Below, one piece after another: positions 1 through 8,837 of a stretch of DNA of 64,000 bases. The position numbers and the translations under genes were made by a program. The DNA comes from Paenibacillus plantarum (GTDB taxonomy: Bacteria; Bacillota; Bacilli; Paenibacillales; NBRC-103111), in NCBI RefSeq assembly GCF_013141695.1, contig NZ_WHNY01000090.1, forward strand, positions 1 through 64,000, given 5' to 3'. The first letter of the stretch is position 1, and each line of letters opens with the position of its first letter. A model generated the notes under the pieces. That model was given only the letters and a program-made list of their open reading frames with translations. It was not told the DNA's origin and did no database searches.

Positions 1-159
1 TTTACTTTTAATGTGCAACTACTTTTTTTCGAGTTACTTTCAGTTACTCTCGCCTGCCTGTCTTGCGGCCGGAGTTGTAATATAGCATGGTTTCGACAAA
101 GAATGCAATGTTTTATTTTTCCAATTAGCTAACTACTTTTCTAAGTATACCAATCCTTC

Positions 160-804
160 TTACTCTACATTTTCAAAAAACACTTGTATTCCATCCGAAC
201 GATTTAAATTAAAGAAAACAACAAATCTATCTGTCATCGAGTCACCTGTTTTCATTTTTTTTAACATTTTCTGAGTTCTCTTCATGATGAAATCTTTATG
301 ATTGGCGGAAAACATGAATCCTAGTCCCGATGTCATGTTGAACTCTCCAAGGTCAATCAATCTAGTAAATATTAAAATATTATTGCTCATGCTTTTACTC
401 AAACTAAGATCTACAAGTTTAATAGGGTTTCTCGCTCCGTTAAGGATATCGGTAATGAGAAGAGTTCCCTCCTCCGCGTGAATTTCCAGAACCTCATAAA
501 GCGAAACATGGGATTCTAGCATCGCACTTAACAATTTTTCTTCTTCATTACTTTCAGGCGAGTACAAATCAACGAATGCAGATAACGTACTTTTTCCACT
601 TCGAATATTTGAGTAAATATTAAAATCATACATTGCATCTTGTTCCGCAACGGATTCAATTACCACTCGATTATTGTTATTAAGAATGCCTAGAATTTTC
701 GCGGACTCTTTGAATTCACCTGCATGGACATGATTATCTAGTACCTTCGTGTGAATTCCTACATGATTTTGTCTATACCTCTTGTATGTTTCTATTAATT
801 CCAT
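160..804 (-). CDS. Protein of unknown function, 214 aa
   Basis: I do not recognise the family. The product is a soluble-looking protein with no signal peptide or membrane segment, a mixed charged/hydrophobic composition and no cysteine. The start is an ATG with an AGGAGG about nine bases upstream, which makes it a convincing gene. It follows the ABC exporter gene on the same strand after a 131-bp gap that contains a TATAAT box (848-853), so it may have its own promoter. Nothing visible links it functionally to the exporter. Downstream bases 1-159 hold no gene that I can see. Confidence 0.7.
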   Translation of the reverse strand: MELIETYKRYRQNHVGIHTKVLDNHVHAGEFKESAKILGILNNNNRVVIESVAEQDAMYDFNIYSNIRSGKSTLSAFVDLYSPESNEEEKLLSAMLESHVSLYEVLEIHAEEGTLLITDILNGARNPIKLVDLSLSKSMSNNILIFTRLIDLGEFNMTSGLGFMFSANHKDFIMKRTQKMLKKMKTGDSMTDRFVVFFNLNRSDGIQVFFENVE

Positions 805-847
805 GTATATGGACCTCCTAATGCACCGATATATATCCTTGCAGAGT

Positions 848-853
848 ATTATA
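848..853 (-). promoter_or_regulatory. Possible -10 box of the 160-804 gene
   Basis: A perfect TATAAT reads on the minus strand about 45 bases upstream of the start codon. No convincing -35 box is seen at 17 bases, so this is a weak call. Confidence 0.3.
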
Positions 854-935
854 AAAGATGACGCGCTTTTAGGAAAGTGTTGTGTAGATTTTCGTTGGCA
901 GGTCCAATGTGACCGTTTTGGCAGTCATTAACCGT

Positions 936-3083
936 TTAACTCCGCTCGCTCAGCGACTGATTCAACTTCGCCTTCATATCCTCGTAGCGATCCAATAAAG
1001 GCAGTAACTGCTTGCGAGTCAGTGACAATAAGGTGCAATCGGTCAACGCAGTGATGTTAGCGTTTCGTGGAGCATCCTTTAGCAGTGCGATTTCGCCAAA
1101 ATGATCCCCATCTTGAAGGACAGCTACTCGCACGTTCTCCCCTTGGGCATTGCGTTTCGTCACTTCAACTTTACCGCGTGCGATGATATACAGTTTATTG
1201 CCCGCTTCTCCTTGCCGGAAGACATCTTGAGCGCTAGTCATTTTCTCCGTTGTCAGCAAATCTTTGATTTCATGCAAGAGATCCTCGTTCATATAAGCAA
1301 AGAATGGCATCTGTCTTAACCGGTCCACTTCGATAACGACTTCACCATCATGCGATAATTGGAAGCCTTGCTGCTTCTGCCACAGACTGTAGTAAGCACC
1401 TTGCCGCTCCATCAACTCACTATGAGTCCCGTACTCTAGCACTCTACCTTCTTTGATAAAATAAATAAGATCCGCGTGTGAAACGGTTTTTAGTCGATGC
1501 GACACGGCTACGATTGTGCGACCTTGATTCACGCGTGAAATGGTTTCATTCAGCGCTATTTCTGACTCTGGATCTAAGGATGCCGCTACTTCGTCCAAGA
1601 ACGTCAACTCGTTCGAGCGAAGTAACGCTCGGGCAATCGAAATCCGATGGCGCTGAGAGACGGATAAGTTGGCTCCATCATTTTCAATCCAGGTATCGTA
1701 GCCGCTCGACATTTGCATAATAGCCTCGTGAACCTCAACCGCAGCTGTAGCTTTCATAAGCTCTTCTTCTGTTGCATCAGGATGACCTACTAGCAGATTA
1801 TCACGTATCGTCGCATGGAAGAGATATGGCTCTTGAAAAATAACGCCAGCTTGCGTGAGCAAAGCAGAGAGACGAATCTTACGTATATCCAGATCATCAA
1901 TTTGGATCGAACCTTGCTGCGGATCGTAGAAACGCATCAGCAATTGAAGCAGCGTGCTTTTGCCAGAACCACTTGGACCTACCAAAGCAACATAGCTGCC
2001 CACGGGAATCGAGAGCGACAGATCCTGAATGACGGGATGCGCATCCGTGTAACCGAAAGTAACCTTATCAAATTTAATCTCATTAGTAATCGACGGATTA
2101 TCTATTGCTTCCTCATTATCCTCCAGATCGGGACGGATCTCGAGCACTTCATTAATGCGCCGGATGCCCACTTCGCCTTCAATCAGATCCGGAACGACCT
2201 CCATGAATTGAATAACCGAAACACCAACAGTATCGAAAACCGAGTAGAACGCTATTAGATCACCGATCGTCATCGTACCTTGAAAGGTAAAATAGCCCCC
2301 CAAGCCAAGGATAATCACGTTAACGACCGACAACACCATAATGGGGAGACGCTCCAGATTGGAGTTAATGAAACTCCTTTTGACCCCTAGTCTAAACCAA
2401 ACTTGCAACTGCTTATTGAATCTCTTCTTCATTGAGTCTTGCAATTGAAAGCCACGGATCAGCTTAAATGCCTTCATTTCCTCATCCATATTATTGGAAA
2501 ATGACTCTACGATGCCCACATACTCCTCGTTATAGTGCTGTGCTCGTTTATTCAGTAGTTTTTGCGGGATAAACATAAAAATAATGCCTACAAAAGCTAC
2601 GAGCGCTAGCTTCCACTCCAAGACAAACAATAGGACTGTACCAACCACTATGCTAAGGCTCGCCAGAATTAACGTGGAAAACGTCTGCATCATCGCATGC
2701 TCCACAGCCGGAATATCCATTGTAAAACGAGCGACAATATCCCCGATCCGATAGCGCGAATAGAAATGAGCGGAAAGCTTTTGCGTCTGTTCGTAGAGAT
2801 CTTTGCGTAAGCCAATGAGAATTGTTTCATTTAATTTGGACATGGCATAATCCCCGCCGACGCCAATCAGTAAATTCAAAACTCCACCAATTAGTAGCGC
2901 TAGTAATAAGCCAAAGAAGATCGTCATATTCCGAGGCGTAATCGCATCGTCAATTAAGTATTTAATACTTAGGGAGGTGAAGTACTCGAAGGATAGCTCG
3001 AATAGCAGCGCTAAGAAGAAAAGCGTAAATATTCTTTTGCTATTCGTTAAATAGCCAAGGACAGAACGGTACAAATACAACAT
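936..3083 (-). CDS. ABC exporter half-transporter fused to a C-terminal cyclic-nucleotide-binding domain
   Basis: The 715-residue protein has a six-helix exporter membrane domain (about 1-310), an ATPase domain (about 335-570) and a cNMP-binding domain (about 590-700). Walker A GPSGSGKST (about 369), the Q-loop in VFQEPYLF, Walker B ending LDE and the SHR switch histidine are present. The signature motif, normally LSGGQ, reads LSVSQ (about 472), and the D-loop region reads VAASLD. The C-terminal domain contains GDHFGEIALL followed by APRNA, a good phosphate-binding cassette. Half-transporters of this kind dimerise and export lipids, peptides or drugs; the substrate cannot be told. The nucleotide-binding domain suggests gating by a cyclic nucleotide, which is inference. 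The ribosome binding site is weak (AAGG 14 bases upstream). Confidence 0.9.
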   Translation of the reverse strand: MLYLYRSVLGYLTNSKRIFTLFFLALLFELSFEYFTSLSIKYLIDDAITPRNMTIFFGLLLALLIGGVLNLLIGVGGDYAMSKLNETILIGLRKDLYEQTQKLSAHFYSRYRIGDIVARFTMDIPAVEHAMMQTFSTLILASLSIVVGTVLLFVLEWKLALVAFVGIIFMFIPQKLLNKRAQHYNEEYVGIVESFSNNMDEEMKAFKLIRGFQLQDSMKKRFNKQLQVWFRLGVKRSFINSNLERLPIMVLSVVNVIILGLGGYFTFQGTMTIGDLIAFYSVFDTVGVSVIQFMEVVPDLIEGEVGIRRINEVLEIRPDLEDNEEAIDNPSITNEIKFDKVTFGYTDAHPVIQDLSLSIPVGSYVALVGPSGSGKSTLLQLLMRFYDPQQGSIQIDDLDIRKIRLSALLTQAGVIFQEPYLFHATIRDNLLVGHPDATEEELMKATAAVEVHEAIMQMSSGYDTWIENDGANLSVSQRHRISIARALLRSNELTFLDEVAASLDPESEIALNETISRVNQGRTIVAVSHRLKTVSHADLIYFIKEGRVLEYGTHSELMERQGAYYSLWQKQQGFQLSHDGEVVIEVDRLRQMPFFAYMNEDLLHEIKDLLTTEKMTSAQDVFRQGEAGNKLYIIARGKVEVTKRNAQGENVRVAVLQDGDHFGEIALLKDAPRNANITALTDCTLLSLTRKQLLPLLDRYEDMKAKLNQSLSERS

Positions 3084-3502
3084 AGATAGTTTCAGCGCCT
3101 TTTCGTAGAGTCGGTCCGTAGTAGAGTGAGGGTTGTTGGGGAATCGATTCTTGTAGTCTATGATCTACTCTAAAAGGGTGATTGCGTGGGTTAGTGATAA
3201 TTAGCTACATGAACCAGTTTAACATAAACATTTTGCATGAGGGAACGATTTCATTAACCTTATTAATAATAATAAAAACCTAATCCATTGGATAAGGTTT
3301 GGGCCATTTCGTTCCACTCGCCCCAGAGTCACCCATGTGAAAATGAAGATAGACACAACGCCATCGCTTTAAATAATGACACTTTTTATTTATTAACTAT
3401 ATGATTTATGTTCATTACTATGAGATTCGCCAATTATATTTACTTTTAGTTTTATATAAGCTATTCTCACTTCTACAAGGCACAGAAGAGGAAGGATAAT
3501 CC
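3084..3502. other. Divergent intergenic region, no gene
   Basis: This 419-bp AT-rich stretch separates the ABC exporter (minus) from the AraC-type regulator (plus). It must carry promoters for both. Apart from one hairpin (3276-3300) I see no clear structured element or small gene. Confidence 0.6.
3276..3300 (-). terminator. Hairpin with T-rich tail upstream of the ABC exporter gene
   Basis: On the minus strand an 11-bp stem with one mismatch and a three-base loop is followed by TTATTATTATT. It resembles an intrinsic terminator but no minus-strand gene precedes it. It may be an attenuator in a leader of the exporter gene or stop an antisense transcript. Confidence 0.4.
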
Positions 3503-5884
3503 ATGAAACTACGCGCATTATTTGCTTCCAAAAGCTTTCTTTTGAAAATCGTCTTGTGGATCAGCGCATCCGTTCTATTCATTGTTGGGATTCTGTCTGT
3601 CATCATTTATTTAAATGCACAAAGCTTAATGATTAATAAGGAATCGGACAATAGTAAAAAAATACTGCTTCAAGTCAAATATAATACGAATATCATGAAT
3701 GAAACGATGAGTCGACTCACGCAGTCCCTCTATTTAAATAATGACATTACGTCCATTATGTACGCGGAGCAGGAAAATATCGTTGACGTCATCACACGCA
3801 TTAACAATGTCGTCAATTCGCTAACCTCCTCTTATCCATACATTCACTCCATCAGTGTATATAATCGTAATCTGGATCAATTTTACAATGCAGGTTCCCC
3901 CATTTTCTTCGATGATCCACAATTGTTAGCATTATTCAATTCAAATCAATTGCTGCCGAAATTAAAACCCATTTTTCGCGATATCCACAAAGTAGTAAAT
4001 GAAACTAACAAAAGTGAACGTGTTCTTTCTTATTTTATGTATGAAACCTCAATGAATATTGAAAAACCGAACGGTGCTGTGGTGATTAATGTCAAACCAG
4101 AATGGCTGCTCGGCAACATTAAGCAAATCAATATGGTTGATCGGCAACAAGGAAATAATATATATCTCCTAGATCAGCATGGTGACTATATTGATGTGGA
4201 TGAAAACCAAGAACATACGGCTAAATTAAAGTGGTTAAAGGACGAGGTTGAAAATCATACCAAAAACGCTTCAGCTTTAGAAGCTGAAAGCTCGTTTAAA
4301 AGTAAGTTCATGGACACGCAGTATTTAGTAACTTACCTTTATCTCGATAGTATTAACATGACGTTATTGAAGATTCAACCCACCCTGGAAGTGTATGGGT
4401 ATATTCAAGGTTTTAAGACGAGTATTATCTTTATAACACTCATTTTCCTTGTGATGGCTATTGTCATTTCCGTCAGTATTTCCCGTAAAATCTATAGTCC
4501 TATTGGCAATTTAGTGCAAACCATTTCATCTGGTCGTCTCCATAAATTCGAACAAAGAGGAAAGGGCGACGAAATATCCTATTTGGATTATGTCTATAAG
4601 CAATCCATGGAAAAATTAAAGCTTTATGACAAACAAATTTACCAATACGGAGATGTGATGAAGCACTATTGGTTAAATCGCATACTGACAGAAAATCTAA
4701 AATTGGATAACGCCGAGCTAGAACGTATCTTTCTTGAAATGAAAATAAGCTTACCCTTAGATACGTCATATGCGATTTTACTTTTGAAAATAGACAACTA
4801 TAAAGACTTTCAAAGAAGTTTTTCTTCCAAAGATAAAGAAACCATTCGCTACGCTATGATTAACATCACATCGGAATGGATTTCCCGAGCCTATATCAAT
4901 GAAGGCCTTGATTTAAAGGATGATCATGTTGTTCTCATTCTTAGTATTCCTCAAGAGCATGAGCGCTTTGAAACCAACGTGACATCATTCATTCAAGAAG
5001 CACAACAGTATGTTCAACAGTTTTATAAAATTACATTTACTGCGTCTATCAGTCCTATATCGAATACGATTGACTCGTTACATACCCTCTATAATAAAGC
5101 ACTTGATCAAACCGTTTACCGCTTTATCTATGGCCATAATTCTATTCTCGATGCCAAGGGATTGCTCCTTAATGAAGATAATCCAAAAACAGGCTATGCC
5201 AAAATTCTTGAATCCCACTTACAGGAAGCTCTTCGTAAACGCAACTTAGCTGACATCGAGGACACTATGAGACGGCTGTTTGACGATATTAGCCAACTCA
5301 ACTATTATAATGCGCTTGCTTCAACTTTTCGGCTATTGGAAACGACCAAGAAGACGTTGGAATCCAGCTCAGAACCAGCAACGCCCTCTCTTCTCATTGA
5401 TCTCTCTAGCTTTTCACTTCAGCTCATGGAGAAAGAGACATTAACCAGTATCCACGAAACGATTTTTGGTGCAATTAAAGATTCCTTGGAAACAAAGTCA
5501 GAAGGTACAACAAATAAAGTAAATCATTACGTTGTAGAAACAGTAGCCGAGTATATTGAGACCCATTTCCAAGATCCTTCTCTCTGTTTGGCATCCATTG
5601 CTTCTATTATGAAAATATCCCAAAGACGTCTAGGGAATCTCTTCAAAGATGCCATGCATCTATCCGTTGCAGACTATATCAATGAAACAAGGTTGGCCAA
5701 AGCAGCAGAATACTTATCCGAAAGTGAAATTAGCGTACGGGAAATTGTAGAAAAAATAGGCGTTTTAAACGAAACGTATTTCTTTAGCTTATTTAAAAAG
5801 CATTTTGGCATAACGCCTAAAGAATACGCGTTAAAAAGCAATGTCAAACAATTAAAAACCCAAAAGAACGAATTAGAATCCTAG
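3503..5884 (+). CDS. Membrane-bound AraC-family regulator with extracellular sensor region
   Basis: The 793-residue protein has a membrane segment at about 13-35, an extracellular region of some 270 residues, a second membrane segment at about 305-327 and a long cytoplasmic part ending in an AraC-type double helix-turn-helix (about 672-782, closing with GITPKEYA). This architecture is common in Paenibacillaceae for one-component regulators that sense extracellular glycans and control nearby transport and hydrolase genes. GGAAGGA lies eight bases before the ATG. The next gene is a GH3 enzyme 50 bp downstream in the same direction, and the minus-strand sugar transporter and giant hydrolase (8838-20226) are the likely targets. 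The ligand is unknown. Confidence 0.9.
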   Translation: MKLRALFASKSFLLKIVLWISASVLFIVGILSVIIYLNAQSLMINKESDNSKKILLQVKYNTNIMNETMSRLTQSLYLNNDITSIMYAEQENIVDVITRINNVVNSLTSSYPYIHSISVYNRNLDQFYNAGSPIFFDDPQLLALFNSNQLLPKLKPIFRDIHKVVNETNKSERVLSYFMYETSMNIEKPNGAVVINVKPEWLLGNIKQINMVDRQQGNNIYLLDQHGDYIDVDENQEHTAKLKWLKDEVENHTKNASALEAESSFKSKFMDTQYLVTYLYLDSINMTLLKIQPTLEVYGYIQGFKTSIIFITLIFLVMAIVISVSISRKIYSPIGNLVQTISSGRLHKFEQRGKGDEISYLDYVYKQSMEKLKLYDKQIYQYGDVMKHYWLNRILTENLKLDNAELERIFLEMKISLPLDTSYAILLLKIDNYKDFQRSFSSKDKETIRYAMINITSEWISRAYINEGLDLKDDHVVLILSIPQEHERFETNVTSFIQEAQQYVQQFYKITFTASISPISNTIDSLHTLYNKALDQTVYRFIYGHNSILDAKGLLLNEDNPKTGYAKILESHLQEALRKRNLADIEDTMRRLFDDISQLNYYNALASTFRLLETTKKTLESSSEPATPSLLIDLSSFSLQLMEKETLTSIHETIFGAIKDSLETKSEGTTNKVNHYVVETVAEYIETHFQDPSLCLASIASIMKISQRRLGNLFKDAMHLSVADYINETRLAKAAEYLSESEISVREIVEKIGVLNETYFFSLFKKHFGITPKEYALKSNVKQLKTQKNELES

Positions 5885-5934
5885 TATCCATTTGTGAATG
5901 CTAGAAGCCAATAACGAACGAAGGAGGCCTATCG

Positions 5935-7521
5935 ATGAAGTACAAAATCAGCCAAACGGAACGAGCTAAAAAATTAGTTGAATCACTTTCATTCAGACAA
6001 TTATTAAATCAAGTATGCTGCCCGACCTACGGTCTGGTTGGCAAGGAGCGACTTGAAGAATTCGGAGCGATGTTCTTTCATCCCATGGAACGGATAGAAT
6101 TACAGCAAATTATTAAACGCTTTAAGCATTTTTGCAGCATCCCTCCTTTCATTGTTAGTGATCTCGAATGCGGTCCTGGCAATATGATACTAGGCGCAAC
6201 GAAGTTTCCATATATGATGGGGTTAAGCCAGACAAACTCGACAGATCTAGCTTATGAGGTTGGTACAAGTACGGCGATAGAAGCTGGAGAGCTTGGCTAC
6301 AATTGGACGTTCTCACCTGTGGCAGACTTAGCGGTAGATCCTGACAGTCCAGTTGTTAGTCTACGAAGTGCAGGTAAAAACCCCGAACAAGCCATTAAGA
6401 TAGCTGGGGCTTATATGACAGGCCTGCAGGCTAACGGTATGATGGCTACGATTAAGCACTTCCCCGGTGACGGATATTCCTCTTGGGATCAACATCTGAC
6501 GACGCCTGATCTACCACTCGATGCAGATGCTTGGAGAAACGGGCCAGGACGCGTTTTCCAAACCCTGATCGATCAGGGTGCTATGACGCTAATGCCAGGG
6601 CATATTGCGTTCCCTGCCTTTGACGAACCGGATGAGCGTGGACTCTATCCGCCTGCGACAGTTTCCAAAAAGCTGCTGATTGATTTGCTGAGACATGAGA
6701 TGGGATTTGAGGGATTGGTCGTCTCGGACGCGATTGAGATGGGCGGAGTTGTCGGCTATATGAACTACTATGATGCTTGTGCGGCGGCATTGACCAATGG
6801 CTGTGACATGTTGCTGTTCCCAAGAATGGACGAGCGATTCTACACAGAGATGGAACGTAGATTCGATAGCGGCAGCTTGTCTCTAGAGACACTCCGAGAT
6901 CGGGCATGCAGAATTGTGTCGCTCAAAGAGCAGTTCGGCCTTTTCCAAGACACGCAATCCGCTCTGGGCAAGCTGTCACCAGATAAAGCGGTCCACGCGG
7001 CATTAGCCGAGAACGTTGTGAAACAAAGTATTACGTTGGTTAGAGATCGTGGAGGATTGCTCCCCTATCCCATTCTACCGGACACGAAAGTATTGCATGC
7101 TGTCATTATGAACAATCACGAGCGTTATGGGGAGTTATTGGATAAAATGAAACGTGGGATCGGCCGATACACCAATTTGGTGGATCAATGGATCGATCCC
7201 GGTCCCGACGCTTTATTTCAGGCCGTTGCCAGCAAAACGTACGATGTAATCATTTGCTCAATCGGCAGCCGCCTAAGCTACGGGCTGAACGTCGTTCGAC
7301 TGCATGACGAAATAGCGAGAAACATGATGGGCGGCTGGACAAAGTTTGATACGCCAATTATATTTGTTTCTCACTTCCATCCTTTCGTTCATAAGGAATA
7401 CCAAGCTTCGATTGATACGATTGTGAATACGTACGGGGATATTGACTGTACGGTTGAATATCTTTTACAGGCGATCACAGGCAAAATACCGATCAATAGA
7501 GCGCTAGTTGCCCACGATTAA
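5935..7521 (+). CDS. Glycoside hydrolase family 3, NagZ-like
   Basis: The 528-residue enzyme has the GH3 TIM-barrel signature KHFPGDG (about 174-180) followed by WDQH. The D-x-H pair matches the loop Asp-His dyad used as general acid by NagZ-type beta-N-acetylglucosaminidases. The nucleophile Asp is in VVSDAIEMGG (about D265). After about residue 350 there is a second alpha/beta domain as in longer family members. No signal peptide is present, so it probably acts in the cytosol on imported oligosaccharides. The usual KHFPGHG reads KHFPGDG here. AAGGAGG precedes the ATG. It is co-directional with the AraC regulator and probably forms one unit with it. HexNAc specificity is inferred from the dyad. 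Confidence 0.9.
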   Translation: MKYKISQTERAKKLVESLSFRQLLNQVCCPTYGLVGKERLEEFGAMFFHPMERIELQQIIKRFKHFCSIPPFIVSDLECGPGNMILGATKFPYMMGLSQTNSTDLAYEVGTSTAIEAGELGYNWTFSPVADLAVDPDSPVVSLRSAGKNPEQAIKIAGAYMTGLQANGMMATIKHFPGDGYSSWDQHLTTPDLPLDADAWRNGPGRVFQTLIDQGAMTLMPGHIAFPAFDEPDERGLYPPATVSKKLLIDLLRHEMGFEGLVVSDAIEMGGVVGYMNYYDACAAALTNGCDMLLFPRMDERFYTEMERRFDSGSLSLETLRDRACRIVSLKEQFGLFQDTQSALGKLSPDKAVHAALAENVVKQSITLVRDRGGLLPYPILPDTKVLHAVIMNNHERYGELLDKMKRGIGRYTNLVDQWIDPGPDALFQAVASKTYDVIICSIGSRLSYGLNVVRLHDEIARNMMGGWTKFDTPIIFVSHFHPFVHKEYQASIDTIVNTYGDIDCTVEYLLQAITGKIPINRALVAHD

Positions 7522-7529
7522 TACACATT

Positions 7530-7576
7530 AAAGGCCGAACATGTTAACAGATCAACCTGTTAGCTGTTCGGCCTTT
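7530..7576. terminator. Bidirectional terminator between converging genes
   Basis: AAAGGCCGAACA pairs with TGTTCGGCCTTT, with an inner AACAG/CTGTT stem, and T-rich tracts follow. It lies between the GH3 gene (plus) and the dehydrogenase gene (minus) and can serve both. Confidence 0.85.
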
Positions 7577-7585
7577 CTTTATGCG

Positions 7586-8638
7586 TTATTGAGCCCAATC
7601 AAATACGACGGAGAAGACGTCATTCGGGTGCAAGCGTAATTGTTCATATGCCGATGGTGCTTCGGTATATGGGACCACGCGATCGATATAAAGCCGGGGA
7701 TCAATTACTTTCCGCCGAATGGCTTCGACCGCATTCAACCTATCTTCGTTCCCTCGGTCCCCAGGCATTAGAAGGAGAACGCCTTCTGATTGTAAATCGA
7801 CCCTTGGATCAAGGCTTATTTTCTCGATATAGGTACCCTGATAGACAATACGCGGCCAATGGCCGACAAAACCAGATATAGGGTTCACATAATACGTTTT
7901 CGGATCGCGGTACACATTTGGCGTTTTACGAATCAGCTTGTGAGCAAGCGATACGCCTTGTGCGGAACCTGAAGCTTCAATAACCATGTTGGCACCGCCA
8001 TCACAATAGGCAAGAATACGCTCCACGGCATCTGGGTCGGAGGCCTGGACACAAGCGTGAACACCGTAACTTAAGGAACGCTTAAGTCTAGACTCCGATA
8101 GATCAATAGCGATCACCCTACAGCCTTGACTGACTAGAAGACCCGCGGAGAAAGCCCCAATTACGCCCTGTCCGATGACCACCGCACATTCATCACGCTG
8201 TGGCTGCGCTGCCATGACACCTCGCAAGCTGATAGCTGCCACCTGACTAACGACATAATCTAAGGGATCCGACCCGTTTGGCAACAGAATCGGCTTATCA
8301 TCTACGCCAACCAGATGCATGCTGGCCTGTCCTCCCCATTGTGAATAGATGTCCTTCGGGCCGGTTTGCGGGTTATAGCTTAGAAGGTCACCTACACGAT
8401 AACCCTTTACATTCGCGCCTATTTGGACCACCTCACCAACAGCCGCATATCCTGGTATTAATGGGAATTTGTCAGCCGCACCATAGTGACCACCCAATAC
8501 GCGTGTTTCCGTTCCACTTGAAACGAATGTATATCGTGTTTTAACTAGCATTTGATCAGCGGTCATTTCAGGTAATGTGAATGTACCGAACCCCACTTTG
8601 TTTGCACTTTCAAAAACGATGGCTTGAATAGTCGTCAT
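7586..8638 (-). CDS. MDR-superfamily dehydrogenase, zinc-independent type
   Basis: The 350-residue protein is a medium-chain dehydrogenase/reductase with a GroES-like N-terminal half and a Rossmann fold marked by GQGVIG (about 156). Where catalytic-zinc alcohol dehydrogenases have a Cys ligand it has SSGTE (about 38-43), a variant seen in BchC-like and other sugar or polyol dehydrogenase-like members. It lacks the structural-zinc cysteine cluster. The start at 8638 is chosen because GGAGG lies nine bases upstream and the conserved N-terminus MTTIQAIVFE begins there; the longer frame upstream runs through the repeat element at 8672. It is the last gene of the glycan locus and may oxidise or reduce a released sugar. 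Substrate unknown. Confidence 0.85.
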   Translation of the reverse strand: MTTIQAIVFESANKVGFGTFTLPEMTADQMLVKTRYTFVSSGTETRVLGGHYGAADKFPLIPGYAAVGEVVQIGANVKGYRVGDLLSYNPQTGPKDIYSQWGGQASMHLVGVDDKPILLPNGSDPLDYVVSQVAAISLRGVMAAQPQRDECAVVIGQGVIGAFSAGLLVSQGCRVIAIDLSESRLKRSLSYGVHACVQASDPDAVERILAYCDGGANMVIEASGSAQGVSLAHKLIRKTPNVYRDPKTYYVNPISGFVGHWPRIVYQGTYIEKISLDPRVDLQSEGVLLLMPGDRGNEDRLNAVEAIRRKVIDPRLYIDRVVPYTEAPSAYEQLRLHPNDVFSVVFDWAQ

Positions 8639-8671
8639 TTCTACTGGCCTCCAATTGAATGAATATAAAAA

Positions 8672-8793
8672 TTGAGAAAACCTTCTATCGAAGTCCTTCG
8701 AGGATGTGCGACCGCGTTTCAAAGGTTGTTTTTATCGCCAATTAGCAAGCCATTTTTCGGTAACCGAAAACTTATACTTTCTAATGTGGTAAA
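8672..8793 (-). ncRNA. Structured repeat element, copy A
   Basis: This stretch aligns with 54533-54653. Shared blocks on the plus strand include CTTCTATCGAAGTCCTTCGA, GGATG, CGACCGCGTTT and GTTGTTTTTATCGCCAAT. On the minus strand an outer stem pairs ATTAG with CTAAT around an inner hairpin TTTTCGG-TTA-CCGAAAA. Copy B has different bases at both stems but keeps the pairing. The element starts in the T-tract of the terminator behind the giant hydrolase gene and ends just upstream of the dehydrogenase RBS, so here it would form that gene's 5' leader. It may be a mobile intergenic repeat or a structured RNA; I cannot name a family. Confidence 0.55.
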
Positions 8794-8823
8794 CAAAACG
8801 AAGATCCGTAGACCTTCGTTTTG
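8794..8823 (-). terminator. Terminator of the giant glycan-active gene
   Basis: CAAAACGAAG pairs with CTTCGTTTTG and the minus strand continues into a T-rich tract. It lies 15 bases after the stop codon at 8838. Confidence 0.8.
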
Positions 8824-8837
8824 TCGTTCCCACAAGG

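Noticed and set aside
8639..8722. Longer start of the dehydrogenase at 8722
   Set aside because: The extra 28 codons lie in structured element A and have no homologous residues; the RBS belongs to the ATG at 8638.
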